Shown here in pieces: positions 46,995-58,690 of a stretch of DNA of 64,000 nt. The stretch comes from Alligator mississippiensis. Its lineage: Eukaryota > Chordata > Crocodylia > Alligatoridae. The translations under genes and the position numbers were made by a program. Every line of letters starts with the position of its first letter. Position 1 is the first letter of the stretch. Location: the NCBI RefSeq assembly GCF_030867095.1, contig NC_081831.1, positions 64,246,716-64,310,715 on the forward strand, written 5' to 3'. The notes beneath the pieces were generated by a model. It saw only the letters and a program-made list of their open reading frames with translations. It had not been told where the DNA came from and made no database searches.

Positions 46995-49900
46995 CATCAC
47001 ATCCCACTGATTTAAAATTAGAGCTGAGTGCAAAAATTTTAACATTTTGACAAAAAAACTGGAATGCAATATCTGCCTTGCACCCATTTCCTGGTCTGCA
47101 CATTTCAGGCTTGGGAGCTAACCTGTGGATCAGAACTAGTGATGCACAAAACAGATCCCACTTCCTTCCAGATTTTAATAGTGAGGTTTCATTTGGGCCC
47201 CATGTAGATAGAGGGACTGTCTACAAAAATTAAACCTGAATCTGAACATCCTCAGTGTTTGGGCTTAGTCAGATATGGGACTGTAATTCAGGCCCATTTG
47301 CAACAGGCAGAATTATACCAAATTTATGTACCAGAAGTTATAAAAATATTTTTCTCCGGCTTTGTCAGGTGGTGTTCCACCTACTTGGAAAGCCTCCCAG
47401 TGGGGCTGCAATAGGTGCCCACGCTGTAGTATTTGGAAAGTCTTCTAGTGGTATTCTTCTTACAGGAAATGCCTGTTGGAAGTAATCACCCAGAATCCTT
47501 AACAGGAAGCAGTGTGCGACTGTGTTTGTAAAGAAGAGAATAAAGCCTGGTGGTTTGTTAGTAGCAAACTTCAAGGTCTCTGTCTTTCCTGACAGAAAAA
47601 TAAACCCCACACATGTATATTGTCAGCAGTTCTTTTTTTTTTGTTTTTTTGGCCCACTGTTGCTAGCCTCCCATCCTTTAAAAAACACCGACCAATTCTC
47701 TCCCCTGCCATATCTCTCCTGAAATCACACTTCTTCTGTGATGCCTTTCCTCACTAATCCACCTTACAAAGAACGATAGAGTGGATTTACTAATTCCTTG
47801 AAAAGAAGCTCCCACACCAATTTGTAATGCAGTTGTCCTCAGATTATCTTGTACACTACAGGCCATAATTCCCTTTCATTTGCGATGATGCAACTCTGTT
47901 GGGCCAGATTCAGCTCGCCATCACCGCTGTGTAATCCAGACTAATGCCATTTCGTTCAGTGGTAATACTCCAGATTCACATCAGTGGGAAGTGGGTGGAG
48001 AATCGAGCTTGGTGTTTCTGCACCGTCTTTACACGTCTGTTCAGTTTGTGATAGTTTTGCAGCAATGGGCTGGATTCATCACTGACATAAAGAAGTGCAG
48101 CTCTGTTGAATGTTTCCTCCTATCTTTCTGGCTGTTTTCTGCAACTCTTAACAAACACTATGGTGGTAATAAATAATAATTGTAACCAAGCTTGTAGCCA
48201 ACACTGTTGGGTATGTAGATTGAAACCTGCTGCCCCAATCTAGCTACTTGCTGTGAGGTCTCCCAGAGAAGTAGACTAATAGGTCCACTTACATAAGTTG
48301 GGATGAATTGCTGAAGTAAAGATTGCAGGAGGAACCCTATAATTTCAAGACATGTTCTTATTTCAGAATGGGCAAATGTAGTTTTAAAGTCCAAATGGAG
48401 CAATTCTTAGTCCATGGCAGCATGTACAGCCCTAGTTACCATTAAACACTTAAACATCTTTGCACCCATTGCAGACATCTTAACTGTTCATTTTCAGTCA
48501 TTAGCAGACTGATCAAAGCACTGCAAGAGAGGATTTTTTCATGGTACTTCCTGGCATGTTAAACCTGGACCTGAAATCACCCTAAGGAAAAGCCTGATTT
48601 GTCCCAACATCTAGAACAAAGAGAATAAAGCCTCCACGTTGGATTTCCCAGCTTTGTGCTCTATTGCCAGTTGTCATCACGTTGAGAAAAGGAATATGTC
48701 TAGGATAATTGTTCTCTGAACTCTCAAAGAACTTAGGTCTCCATTCAATGCAGTATCCTGGGAGGCTTCTTTTGAAAGATTGTGATTGCCAAAGAAGCAA
48801 CTCACTCCATCCCGCACATCTTGAGCTTCTGTGCAGGTGGAGACAAGCTTGCTGCGTCTTTAAGCCCCATTGCCACATCTTGGAGGGAGAACAGGTAGCG
48901 CTTTGTTCCTCATTCTATCATGAATATCCAGATGAAATGATAATGTAATACCTGAGGGTGGGGGAACATTTTATCTAGATCCATCTCTAGATGATACAAA
49001 ACAAATAAATTCATTAGGCTTCAGTTGCAGGAGACAGCAGGAAATAACAACCAGGGCTCATTTAATAGATTTTTCTGCTGTTACAATTAAATGATTGAAC
49101 TGAATGTGAACAATGATGTCACCCTGGGAACTTTTTAAACTTTTTAAACACAATTTAAGCTATTACTATGTGAGAGGGAGAGCAAATCTTCCTATTAGTT
49201 TCTGCCCATTTTCCTTTACAGTTGGATGTGATCTGAGTTGTTTTTTATTTCACCTTTATGCCTAGGGACTGGATTCTGTCCCCAGTTACATTGGTGTAAA
49301 ATGCTGTAACTTGGCTAAAAACAGTGGGGCATCTTTGGGTTTACTTTAGTGTAACTGAGAGCAACCTTTAGGTTACAATTGATGCTACATTTCTAGGCAT
49401 AAATGGATGAGAAGGCAGCTCAAATGGGAGCTCTTTTTAAAGCCAAGACCTTTGTTTCCCAGTGGGGTAACAAAATGATGATTTTCATCAGGCATGTCTG
49501 CATTGATCATGTCTGATGTGCTTAAGTAACATGCTTGTAAAGTGTATCTTGTCCTCCTTTTAGTGACTAGTCCACATCAAGGATAACAACCTACTAGTTG
49601 TCGTTAGTTAATGGAGTTATTCTTTGAGCTCATCCCTGTTCTAGTACTGAAATTCCCACTCAGTCCTTGCTTACCCTACTGGAGGTTGTTACACTTAAAG
49701 CAGTTTTGCTGTAACAAAATTTCCACCAAGTCAGGACTGAGTAATAAGGTCAGTTTTGGGCCCTGTCGGACTATCCAGAGATGCACTAGATGCCCAAGTC
49801 TTACTTCAGCATATACTGAGCTCTGTGTGCAACGTGAGGAATTCCCTTGGGGCAACATCTCTTTTGGTCACAATCTCCATCTGATTAGCCCATCTTGCTT

Positions 49901-50693
49901 GGAAAGTTAGTTGCATTGTTATCACGGCTCATCATCTCAGCCTAATGACAGCTTTTTAAGGTATAATGACCCTGCATGTCTCTTGGAATGGAAGGGCCTA
50001 TTACCATGAAGTTGCTAATTATGACTTTTAATGACTTGATCCACTGGTATTTTGAGCTCTGGTTTTATCCAGTAGGGAGACAAACTAGACCTTAGATAGT
50101 TTGTTTATGATTGGGAATTCCTTTTGGTATTTTAGGTTGTACTGATGTTTGGGCTGTTTCCGCATGGCATTCCCATTAAGACAAATAAAAAGAGTTGGTA
50201 TCACTCTTTAATGAACTGTGGTTTTGTAGGTTTTACCTCCCTCCCCGGTTTCAGACACAAAACATCATTATGTTAATGAGAGACGTGCGGGTGAAAGGGA
50301 GAGACTGTAAGGTGTGACGCATTCCAGGCAGAGTTCACAGGAATCAACCTGGGGCAAAAAGAGGGAATTTGAAAGGGTTTGTCAGGTCTTTTTTTCCTTA
50401 CAAATATGGGGTCAGACTGTGTTGCAAGCCCCCATCCTCCTCACCAGCCATTATCATTAGGCTGGAGGGAGGATGGGTACAAGGCCTTCTCCCTTCTCTT
50501 TCCCTTTACCTATGCAGAAGCATCCAATCAGCCACTGAGATTTTCTGACCCAAATGCACTTGTAGTGACTGTGAGCATCTGGAATAGAGTCCGGTACTTT
50601 GTTATTTATGTCCTTGGATGTATATCTCATCAGGTGTTGTTAGGAAGCCTTCTGTCCGATAAAGATTAAAGTGTGCTTTCCAACAGCTTAAAT
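46995..50693. other. Probable intronic DNA, nothing recognised
   Basis: No exon or bounded repeat could be supported; open frames are short. Confidence 0.45.
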
Positions 50694-50873
50694 CAGTGGT
50701 TTTCAAACTTTTTTCATTTGGGGACACTTTTGAAAAATTTTCAAATGGAGGTGTGGATCCCTTTGGAAATTTTGAAAGGAGATGTGTGGGTGTTCACGTA
50801 TTTTTGATTGATCAAAATCATCTTTCACAGACTGCTTAGACATAGTCTGTGGACCCCCAGTTCAAAAGCACTG
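50694..50873. mobile_element. hAT-like MITE with 8-bp target duplication
   Basis: The left end is CAGTGGTTTTCAAAC and the right end GTTCAAAAGCACTG, a degraded inverted pair. The flanks are GCTTAAAT (50686-50693) and GCTTAAAC (50874-50881), a 7/8 match. It is 180 bp and non-coding. The ends are close to those of the elements at 33.3 and 54.1 kb, but the interior is different. Confidence 0.85.
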
Positions 50874-50881
50874 GCTTAAAC

Positions 50882-51459
50882 CATGAATTAAACCATGGAT
50901 AGAACATCCCAGATTGATCTGTCTTAAACATAAGCTTTCATACTGCCATACTTGATTTATTAGAAATATAGGTATTTCAACAGTTTTCATTCCAAGGTCA
51001 GTTTCTTCTGCTTGATAAATGAGACCAAGAAGGAGACCATGGCTTGTCTCCTGCCGGTGCTGTAGCTGACTCCTTTTTGGAGTTGTGCAAACAGAGGCAT
51101 GACTAGCAGGGTTGGTGCCCTGGTCCTGAGCAGACCCTGTGGGAGAAGTGGGGGGTTGGGTTGGGTTGGGTTGGAGTGGGGAGAGTGCCAGAGCTAGTGG
51201 GTTTTGAGAGCAGAGGGAGGAGAGGGTGCAGGGGCCTTAGCTAAGCAGGGGACTTAAAAACGATCCTGGCTTCTGCAGCCACTGCTGCATAGTCTGCCCA
51301 GCTCGGCTATTGCTCTTACAACAGCGGCATGGTGTCCACACACCTGGCTATTGCTGCAAGAACAATGCCATAAGGCTGCTTTTGCTGCCAGGGCTTGGAC
51401 TCCATGGGGGGGGGGAGTGATTCTGGAGCCCCTCCTAAATTGGTGCCTGGGGCTGGTGT
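50882..51459. other. Probable intronic DNA with a (GGGTT)n G-quadruplex-like tract
   Basis: Four runs of at least three G separated by TT lie at 51151-51174, which meets the usual pattern for a G-quadruplex. The rest shows no gene or bounded repeat. Confidence 0.55.
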
Positions 51460-51479
51460 CATAGATTCATAGATACTAG

Positions 51480-53042
51480 GGTTGGAAGGGACCTCAACAG
51501 ATCATCAAGTCTGACCCCCTGCCTAGGCAGGAAAGAGTGCTGGGGCCAGATGATCCCAGCCAGATGCCTGTGCAGCCTTCTCTCAAAGACCCCCAGGGTA
51601 GGGGAGAGCACCACCTCCCTTGGAAGACCATTCCAAATTTTGGCCACCCTTACCATGAAGAAGTTTTTCCTGATATCCAGCCTAAATCTGCTCTCTGTCA
51701 GTTTGTGACCATTGTTCCTTGTTACCTCAAGAGGTGCCCTGGTGAACAGAGCATCTCCGATACCTTACTGCATCTCCCTAATGAATTTGTAGGCGGCCAC
51801 AAGATCACCTCTCAGCCTTCTCTTGCGGAGGCTGAAGAGGTCCAAGTCCCTCAGTCTTTCCTCATAGGACTTGTCCTGTGAGCCCCTAACCATATGAGTG
51901 GCCCTCCTCTGGATCCTCTCAAATCTATCAACATCCTTCTTGAAGTGCGGCGCCCAAAACTGCATGCAGTACTCCAACTGCGGTCTGACCAGAGCCGCAT
52001 AGAGGGGAAGTATCACCTCCTTGGTTCTGTTTGTCATGCATCTGCTGATGCATGATAAAGTGCGGTTAGCTTTGCTGACAAGGTTCTTTGGGTGAATTTG
52101 ATATCTTTTATTAGACCAACCCAAATGGTTGGAGAATAGTTATTAAGCAAGCTTTCGGGTTCAAAAACCCTTCGTCAGGCTAAGGAAGCTTCGGCAGTTG
52201 GTGTGTGCTCTTATGATTTCGTCATGCTGAAGACTTATGTTCATCTTGGAGTCCACTATGACTCCAAGATCCCTTTCCGCTTCTATGCTGCTGAGAGGGT
52301 CACGTCCCAGCCAGTAGATGTGCTGGATATTTTTGCATGCTAGGTGTGGCACTCTGCTCTTGTCCTTGTTGTGCTGCATCCTTTTGTGCACTGCCCACTT
52401 TTCTAACCTGTGCAGGTCTGCCTGCAATCATTCCCTACCCTCCAGAGTGTACACTTCATGCCACAATTTAGTATCATCTGCAAGCTTGGACAGAGTACAC
52501 TTCACACCCACATCCAAGTCACTGATGAAGATATTGAAGAGTACGGGTCCAAGGACCGAACCCTGTGGGACCCCACTACCCACATCCTTCCAGGTTGATA
52601 CCGACCCATCTACTACCACTCTCTGGGTGCGACCGCTAAGCCTGTTTGCCATCCACCAGACTGTGTAAACATCTATGTCACAGCCTCTTAATTTATTTAT
52701 GAGAATGGGATGAGATACCGTATCAAAGATCTCGCTAAAATCCAAGAAAATGACATCCTCCTCTACTCCTGCATCTAAGCGTTTTGTGGCCCTGTCATAA
52801 AACAAAACCAGATTGGTCAGGCACGGTCTACCTGCTACGAATCCATGCTGGTTTCCCTGCTGCATTATTTTTCCTGCTGGACTCCCACAAATATGATCCT
52901 TCATAATCTTTTCAAAGACCTTTCCAAAGATGGAGGTGAGACAGACTGGCCTATAATTACTTGGCTCCTCCTTCCTCCCCTTCTTGAAAATAGGGACCAC
53001 ATCGGCCCTTTTCCAGTCCTCTGGATTGTCCCACTCACTCAT
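51480..53042 (-). pseudogene. CR1 ORF2: CR1 reverse transcriptase with stops and insertion
   Basis: The first open part (53042-52428) shows [34 protein letters not shown] and [10 protein letters not shown]. The catalytic box is LADD (52473-52484), with both Asp kept and the preceding Phe changed to Leu. A TGA follows …LEGRE. The same frame then continues (LHRLEKWAVHKRM) to about 52205, where the insertion begins. Beyond it the C-terminal part resumes ([36 protein letters not shown]) to about 51765, and a last piece lies at 51656-51459. A normally conserved KAFD is read as EIFD. Non-functional. Confidence 0.88.
52078..52205 (-). mobile_element. Tail-like dispersed repeat, copy 2 (inside CR1)
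   Basis: The sequence interrupts CR1 coding DNA and shares ordered blocks with the segment at 1812-1902, on the other strand: CCTGACGAAGGGT, CCCGAAAGCTTGC, CTAATAAAAGATATCA. It also has a hairpin (CCAACCATTTGGGTTGG). The presence/absence contrast with the intact CR1 sequence at 29.6 and 46.4 kb defines it as an insertion. Exact ends are uncertain by several bases. Confidence 0.7.
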
Positions 53043-54070
53043 CCCTACTTACACTACTGGTGCAAAATATGTATGTGTGTCTTATTATTTTCGTAAGTAT
53101 TGGCTGCTCTCAGCTCTGTTGTGCTGTCCAACATGTCAGAATAAGCTGCTGCCTTTCCTAGAGCTGTATTACACAGTGCCATCACAGGCAGACAACCAGA
53201 CAGAAAGAAACCATGAGATATTCCACTAGCCCAACAGCCCGTTACCCCAATACCCTTTGGAGATATGATCTCCTGTGATCCTCCCAAGAATGTGCACCAC
53301 ATTTCTTTTTCCTTGTAACATTCTTTATGTCTGAATCCACACAGCCTGAGACTTTCTGGAGATTTTCTGTTGGGAGAATGAGGGAAGAAAAAAGCATCTG
53401 TTTTCTGGTTATAACCCATTGCTGTCAATTGCAAAGAGTGCTCAAGATTTCAGACCCAAGGTAGGTCAGGTGGAAAAAATGAAAAATTTGTTAGTATGGG
53501 ATTTTGTGTAGAAATGTTTGAATAGGTCTTGTTCAGATCCACGTACGCTTCCACATTACATGACCAGCAAGCTTTAAAAAATTCCTCTTGAAGTTTTTCA
53601 TGGATTTGTCATCTAATTTTAATCAATGTAAGTTTGATACCAAAAGGGCAAATTTCATCCAACCATCTTTCTATCCATCCGTCATTGTAGTGTCCTTCAA
53701 AGTACCCACTTGAATTGAGAATTTTGGACCAAACATATTCATCTCAAGGCAGTTTACATTCATACAACAAAGGTTTCTTTCGGAAATAGGCAGCATATTG
53801 CTTGGAAAATGATGGACGATGATGACCAATCATTGTCAGAGAAATGATTAAATTGAATTATTTAAACAAGTCAGGAAGATGAGGTCTAATGCTGACAGCA
53901 TGAATGTCTCATCAATATAAATCAAGCCCATTTGTTACTAGAGCTATGCCTGGGAGAAGTTCGATAATCTGAAATGGCATTGCATAAGTGTGCTGTAGTA
54001 ACCAGTATATGCTGCAAATGCAATTCTGCTGAGTGTCCACCAGGTGCTGTTGTCTAAAAAGCAGCTACAG
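53043..54070. other. Probable intronic DNA, nothing recognised
   Basis: No exon or bounded repeat could be supported. Confidence 0.45.
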
Positions 54071-54572
54071 CAGTGGTTCTCATTTTCAGACTCGAGGCAC
54101 CCCTTGATAGACTCAAGGCTCCCCTCGGAAAATACCAGCTCTTTTTTTGACTACAGAAAAATAATAGAGCAATTCTCCCGTTGCAAAGAACTCAGACAGA
54201 CCACAACAGGTCGGAAAGTTTTCAACTTGATGGATTCCTATTTGGGAATTCTTCATCAATCTACCCTGCCTCTGTTTATCTTATGAATCATGTTTGCACA
54301 CCTAATGGTGCTAACATTGCAGGGCACTCCGCAACACCCTTGAAAGGATCTCTCAGTTAGGGTGTCCAGACTGTGGAATAAGCTCCCTCCAGAAGTGCTG
54401 CAATTGCCTTCCCTGGAAATCTTCAAGAAGAGACTGGATGTTCACCTTGCTGGGGTCACCTGACCCCAGTTGTCTTTCCTGCCTAGTGCAGGAGGGCTGG
54501 ACCCGATGAACTTGCAAAATCCTTTCCAGCCGTACAATCTATGAATCATTGCACCCTGGTTGAGGCTCACTG
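54071..54572 (+). mobile_element. hAT-like element A2, split by a CR1 fragment
   Basis: Same family as the 33.3 kb element: CAGTGGTTCTCA left end, 'cagactcgaggcacccc', 'gaaaataccagctc', then 'gcaacacccttgaaaggat'. Its right end GCACCCTGGTTGAGG and CACTG (54551-54572) is separated from the rest by a CR1 tail. The flanks AGCTACAG (54063-54070) and AGCTGCAC (54573-54580) match at 6 of 8, consistent with an aged 8-bp target duplication. Confidence 0.8.
54357..54550 (+). mobile_element. CR1: CR1 3' fragment nested in hAT-like element
   Basis: It runs from the C-terminal coding part ('gtggaataagctccctcc') through the tail ('cttgctggggtcacctgac', 'ggctggacccgatgaac', 'aaatcctttccagcc') to TCTATGAATCATT. 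It lies between the hAT body and its right end, so it inserted after the hAT element. Confidence 0.8.
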
Positions 54573-57500
54573 AGCTGCACTCTTCCTGCTGTCCTAAAGT
54601 GATTTAGGTCTTAGGAGAATGTATAAAGGAACAGACCTTCCAGTGGGGAGATGCTGCCATCTCCACGTCTGCACTATTTGGCACCAAATCAGCCCCTTTC
54701 TCTCCCCTATCCCATGTAATGAGCAGTGGAGAGTCCAGCAGAACTGAGCACCCATCCTTTGATTAATGAAAGGACAGATAGATAATAGCATTCAGATTAT
54801 AATCTAATAAGCAACATTCTGCAGTAGAAAAACCCCAGTGGGCAGAGGGTAAGGCACTGTGTTTTCTGCTTGGGCTCAGGAAATCTCTGTAGCATACATC
54901 TGCTCTTGGCAAAGGGAGAATAACTGGAGAGTGTAAGTAGTAGTCAGACTCCTGCCCCTGTACTTAAGGCACAACCTCTCCCCAGGTCATGGAACTGAGG
55001 CAGTTGAGTGCTGGCAGGGCAACCTATGCTGCTGTACCAAACAAGATACTAATGATCTCTATGCTGCTGATGTAAAAGTAGGAATTTCACTGTAGGGTGA
55101 AGAGTACTGATATTGGTACTTTTCTGTGCTTGTCTATATTCACAAACCAAGCTCATCCACCAGAAATACCAAATCAAGACGCAACTCACAGCGGTTCATA
55201 ATAGGATTCTCTCTTTCCCTTAATGCATACTTTGACCAGCAGTAAAGCAGCTGCAAGGACATCATTAACATTGCCACAGCATTAGGGTTCAGAGTTAACA
55301 TTTTGCTGCAAAGAATCCAGCAATTAAGCTGCAGCCCACCCTTACTTTGGTGCTCCACTCCCATCGAGGGGAGGCTGGGCCACAGGGGGAGGCTGGTGAT
55401 CCTGCGGCACCCTTGACCAACACAGAGCTCAACCTTTTGGTAGACAATAGAGGTTGAAGCATTTAGACAGGGGAATTCTCATGCTCCATTCTGCCCGCCA
55501 GTGATCTACCCAGAGATGTCATGCCACATCTGCAGGCTTGTGCAGGCATCCTTGCACTGCCTTACAGCTGGCTCACATTTTGAAGCCTTGCCTTGCAATC
55601 ACAAGGAATGGAGACTAATTTTTTTTATTAAAGCTTAGATTTTCCAACACAATATTTCATTTGCCCAAAAATAAAATAGCAGATTGCTGAGCTCTTGTAA
55701 GTAAATCCAGTTCAGCCCTGTGTACAAATGAACACTTTGCTTTGTAGATTTACTATAATTATATAAATGTACATGAAGCAATAATTAGTGAAAAGTAGTA
55801 CACTCTAAAATATATCCTATTCACAGTGAATACACATTATTCCTTGAATACAAGTGGAAATTTCTTTTAGTCTGCAATGAATTAATAAAGAAAGGCCAAT
55901 TAAAATATTAATATAAATGTTAATACATGTGAGCATAAAATAAAACGTTAAAAAACACCAAATAGGTTAAGAGCAGGAAATTATAGGTTTAATGACAGGT
56001 TGTTGTTTTGTTTTTACATGGGGGGGAAAAAAGAGGATTTAGGAAAAACTTGCCTATGTCTGAAGGAGCTTTTAAAAACAAGATGATCTTGAAGGCTGGA
56101 TTACAAGCCAAGGGGGAATAGCATTCTCAGGGAAGAATGTGATGAATGTTACTGGTCCCTCGTGTCTGGTTTGATGCTGCATGCCTGCCCCAAAGCACAA
56201 CAGCACTATTACTTTGCATGTTGTGAATTTAATTTTGTCGTAGCCTTGAGATGGGTGTCTGTCATGGCAAAGATGGAGTGTGACTAGGCTGGATATATAG
56301 AATATAGAGAAGATGCTTTTCTCAGGCTGCTGGTAACAAGCTTTGTGGTTCTCTCCGGTTCTTTATTTCCCAGGTTGACTATTGTAGTTGTTGGTGCCTC
56401 ATGTCAACACAACTTCTCCTGAAATTCTGGTTTAGAATGAGAAAAGCTGCTTTACTGTATTAGCTCCTTTTTAAGGAGCAGGACATGGGCACAGGAAAAT
56501 CAGTTCCCCAAAGTGGCTAGAGATTTTTTAGGACGACTCTTGAGTCATGAGAATGCCACATAAGATATCCTAAATCTCTCTACCCTTCTGAAAATACTGT
56601 TCTATGTGACTTGGCATGTGTAACAAGGGAGGTGACAAAAAAGCCATAAATAGAATCCTGTATATCTTAATCTCCAAATTGTCTTTTCTTCCTATCGTAG
56701 TGCTATCCATTGGGTTCATCTGGGGTCTGGAAGCCAAATGGAGCTTGCTGTATGACACTTCAGGTGTGGCTGGGTGTGGAAGAGGATATCTAATAGGATG
56801 CTTCTATTGGCAGTGTACATGGCAAGAGAAGTGGTAGGAAAATTAGCACAGCTCTGTCTCTCACGTACCTGAGGTTTGAAGTGGTGTCGTTTGAGTGGGG
56901 CATAATGCTAATTTTTGAAAGTCTGCCTTTTTATGTTCTTCATTGTTCTAATTTAAATAGTAGGAAAGGAGCATACTAACACCACAACACACTCTTCTAT
57001 AGGCCTATTCATTACAGGTCATGAGAGGAAACAGAGCTCCCCCAGTTAATGTACTGACTGCCCAATAATAGTATCCCAGGGCATCACACATCCAGAGACA
57101 CAGGTTTAGAGACAGTTTATCTATTCACAAATTAAACAAGTTTGATATGCTCCACTCAGGCCAGCCTCTTGCTGAACATATTCATGTTAACCAGGCAGGG
57201 AGGGGCCCTGAGTAGGAAAGGTGCTACAGGCCAAGACAGAAGTGCAGTGGGCTGAGTGGGAGAAGAGCAAGGACTACAAGAGCAGGGGCTGCTGTATGAC
57301 GTGGATTGACATGCATTGGCAGAACTGTGTGAGGGAAGCTAGCTCAATTCCTGACCATAGATAGTGCTACAAGATACTGGTTAGGGTACTGCCCTGGCAA
57401 CTGGTGTACCTGGGTTCAGTCTTGCTTATGACAGGTCACTGAGGCCCTGTAAAATGGGGTAATAGCCCATCACTATCTCACTGGAGTGTGGGACGATGAG

Positions 57501-57880
57501 CACACTGAAAACTGAGCAGAGTCCAAATATAACAGCGATAGGGGATGCAAAAGTGCTTTACCTAGTTCCTTGTGCCATTTTGGCCTGCCAGATCTCTCCT
57601 GTAAGATCTGTCCCATCCTCTGAATAGGTTTTGGCCAAGTCTTTTTAGGTGGCTTTTGCGCCTAACTTATTGGTTTGCAAGCTACGTTGAAAAGAAAAAG
57701 GGGCCAAAATGATGAAAAAGCATTAGCTGAGATGTGTCATGGCTATCTCCTCTCTTCTGTAAATAGCTCTGTGCCAATTATAAAATGCACAACACTGTTT
57801 ATAAAATGCCTCATGAACCAGCCATAGGTTATGTATGTGCAAACTAACATACTGCTCCCACCATTGACTGTTATCCTGTC
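54573..57880. other. Probable intronic DNA, nothing recognised
   Basis: AT-rich around 55.6-56.0 kb. No exon or bounded repeat could be supported. Confidence 0.45.
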
Positions 57881-57969
57881 AACATGTCAGGTGCAGGGAT
57901 CCTGTTTTGGGGTAGCATGGGGTTGTACCTCTCACTACAGCCTTGTGCAAACAGTGGATGCCTTGCCAC

Positions 57970-58690
57970 GGCACTGCAGAGCTCGCAGCAGCAAGCAGCT
58001 TTCCTGAGCAGGCCCTCTCGGCCCTGTAGCGCTGGGTCGCACCCACTGGGAGGGCAGCAGGGCAGGAGCTTGAGCCCACAGTGGGCAGCCTGCCCCTGCC
58101 CTGCACAAAGATCTGGGGGACGCAGGTCCCCCCTGCCCCCTGGAATCCGTGCACTGGCAGGGAGCTAGCCCCATCCCCCAAGTCCCTGGACAAGCTACCC
58201 ATGGCCCTGTCCTGCTCCCTGCGGCCGCGTATTATGGCACCGGGCACCAAGCTCCACACACTGCCTGGCTGGGCAGCAGTCCCAGCCCCAACCCAGCCCT
58301 GCCCAACTCCCTCCCCCACCCTGGGGGCCTCAATTCCCTCCCCCCACCCTTATCTGTGGGAGCTGTTCTCTCCAGGCTGCCTGGAGCCATGGCACCCCGT
58401 GTCTGACTGCCCTCTTCCTGCTCCCTCCCAGCCTCCTGCAGGCTGGAACTTTGCCCGCCTGCAGAGGGCTCATTGCAAAACTGCAAAGTCCACGAGTGTC
58501 TCTGCTAAAATGAGAAATCCGCATTTTACTTTGGTAAGGGGTGGGGGGAATCCGCATTTTATTCCAAAAGGGTGGGGAGGGGGCGGAAATCCCCATTTTA
58601 CTCCATTTTCCCGTGGGAAACGGAAAACCCAGATTCCTGGTAATGTGCTGCACCACGTGCCTGGCAGTGATGCCCACAGTTTGCACAACT
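57970..58690. repeat. GC-rich block with short tandem repeats, nature unknown
   Basis: GC and CpG content jump sharply here. Near 58513-58600 the phrase AATCCGCATTTTA (third copy AATCCCCATTTTA) recurs three times at spacings of about 33 and 38 bp, each followed by a G-rich run. Two other GC-rich blocks in this window (16.4 and 18.2 kb) are transposon cores, which suggests this is also part of a repeat, but I found no second copy or terminal repeats. The 203-codon frame (58081-58692) is Pro-rich and runs through the tandem repeat, so I treat it as chance. An exon or internal CpG island is less likely but not excluded. Confidence 0.45.

Larger units (their letters stand above)
51460..53042 (-). 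mobile_element. CR1: CR1 LINE, 5'-truncated, split by an insertion
   Basis: It reads right to left. The 3' terminus (CATAGATTCATAGATAC on the + strand) is at 51460-51477, then the tail ('ggttggaagggacctc'), the C-terminal region, and the reverse transcriptase up to 53042. A foreign segment of about 125 bp (52078-52205) interrupts it. It is on the opposite strand to the gene. Within its coding part C-to-T decay at CpG may explain some stops. Confidence 0.9.

Noticed and set aside
51151..51174. Possible interstitial telomere repeat
   Set aside because: The unit is GGGTT, not GGGTTA, and only about four copies are present.
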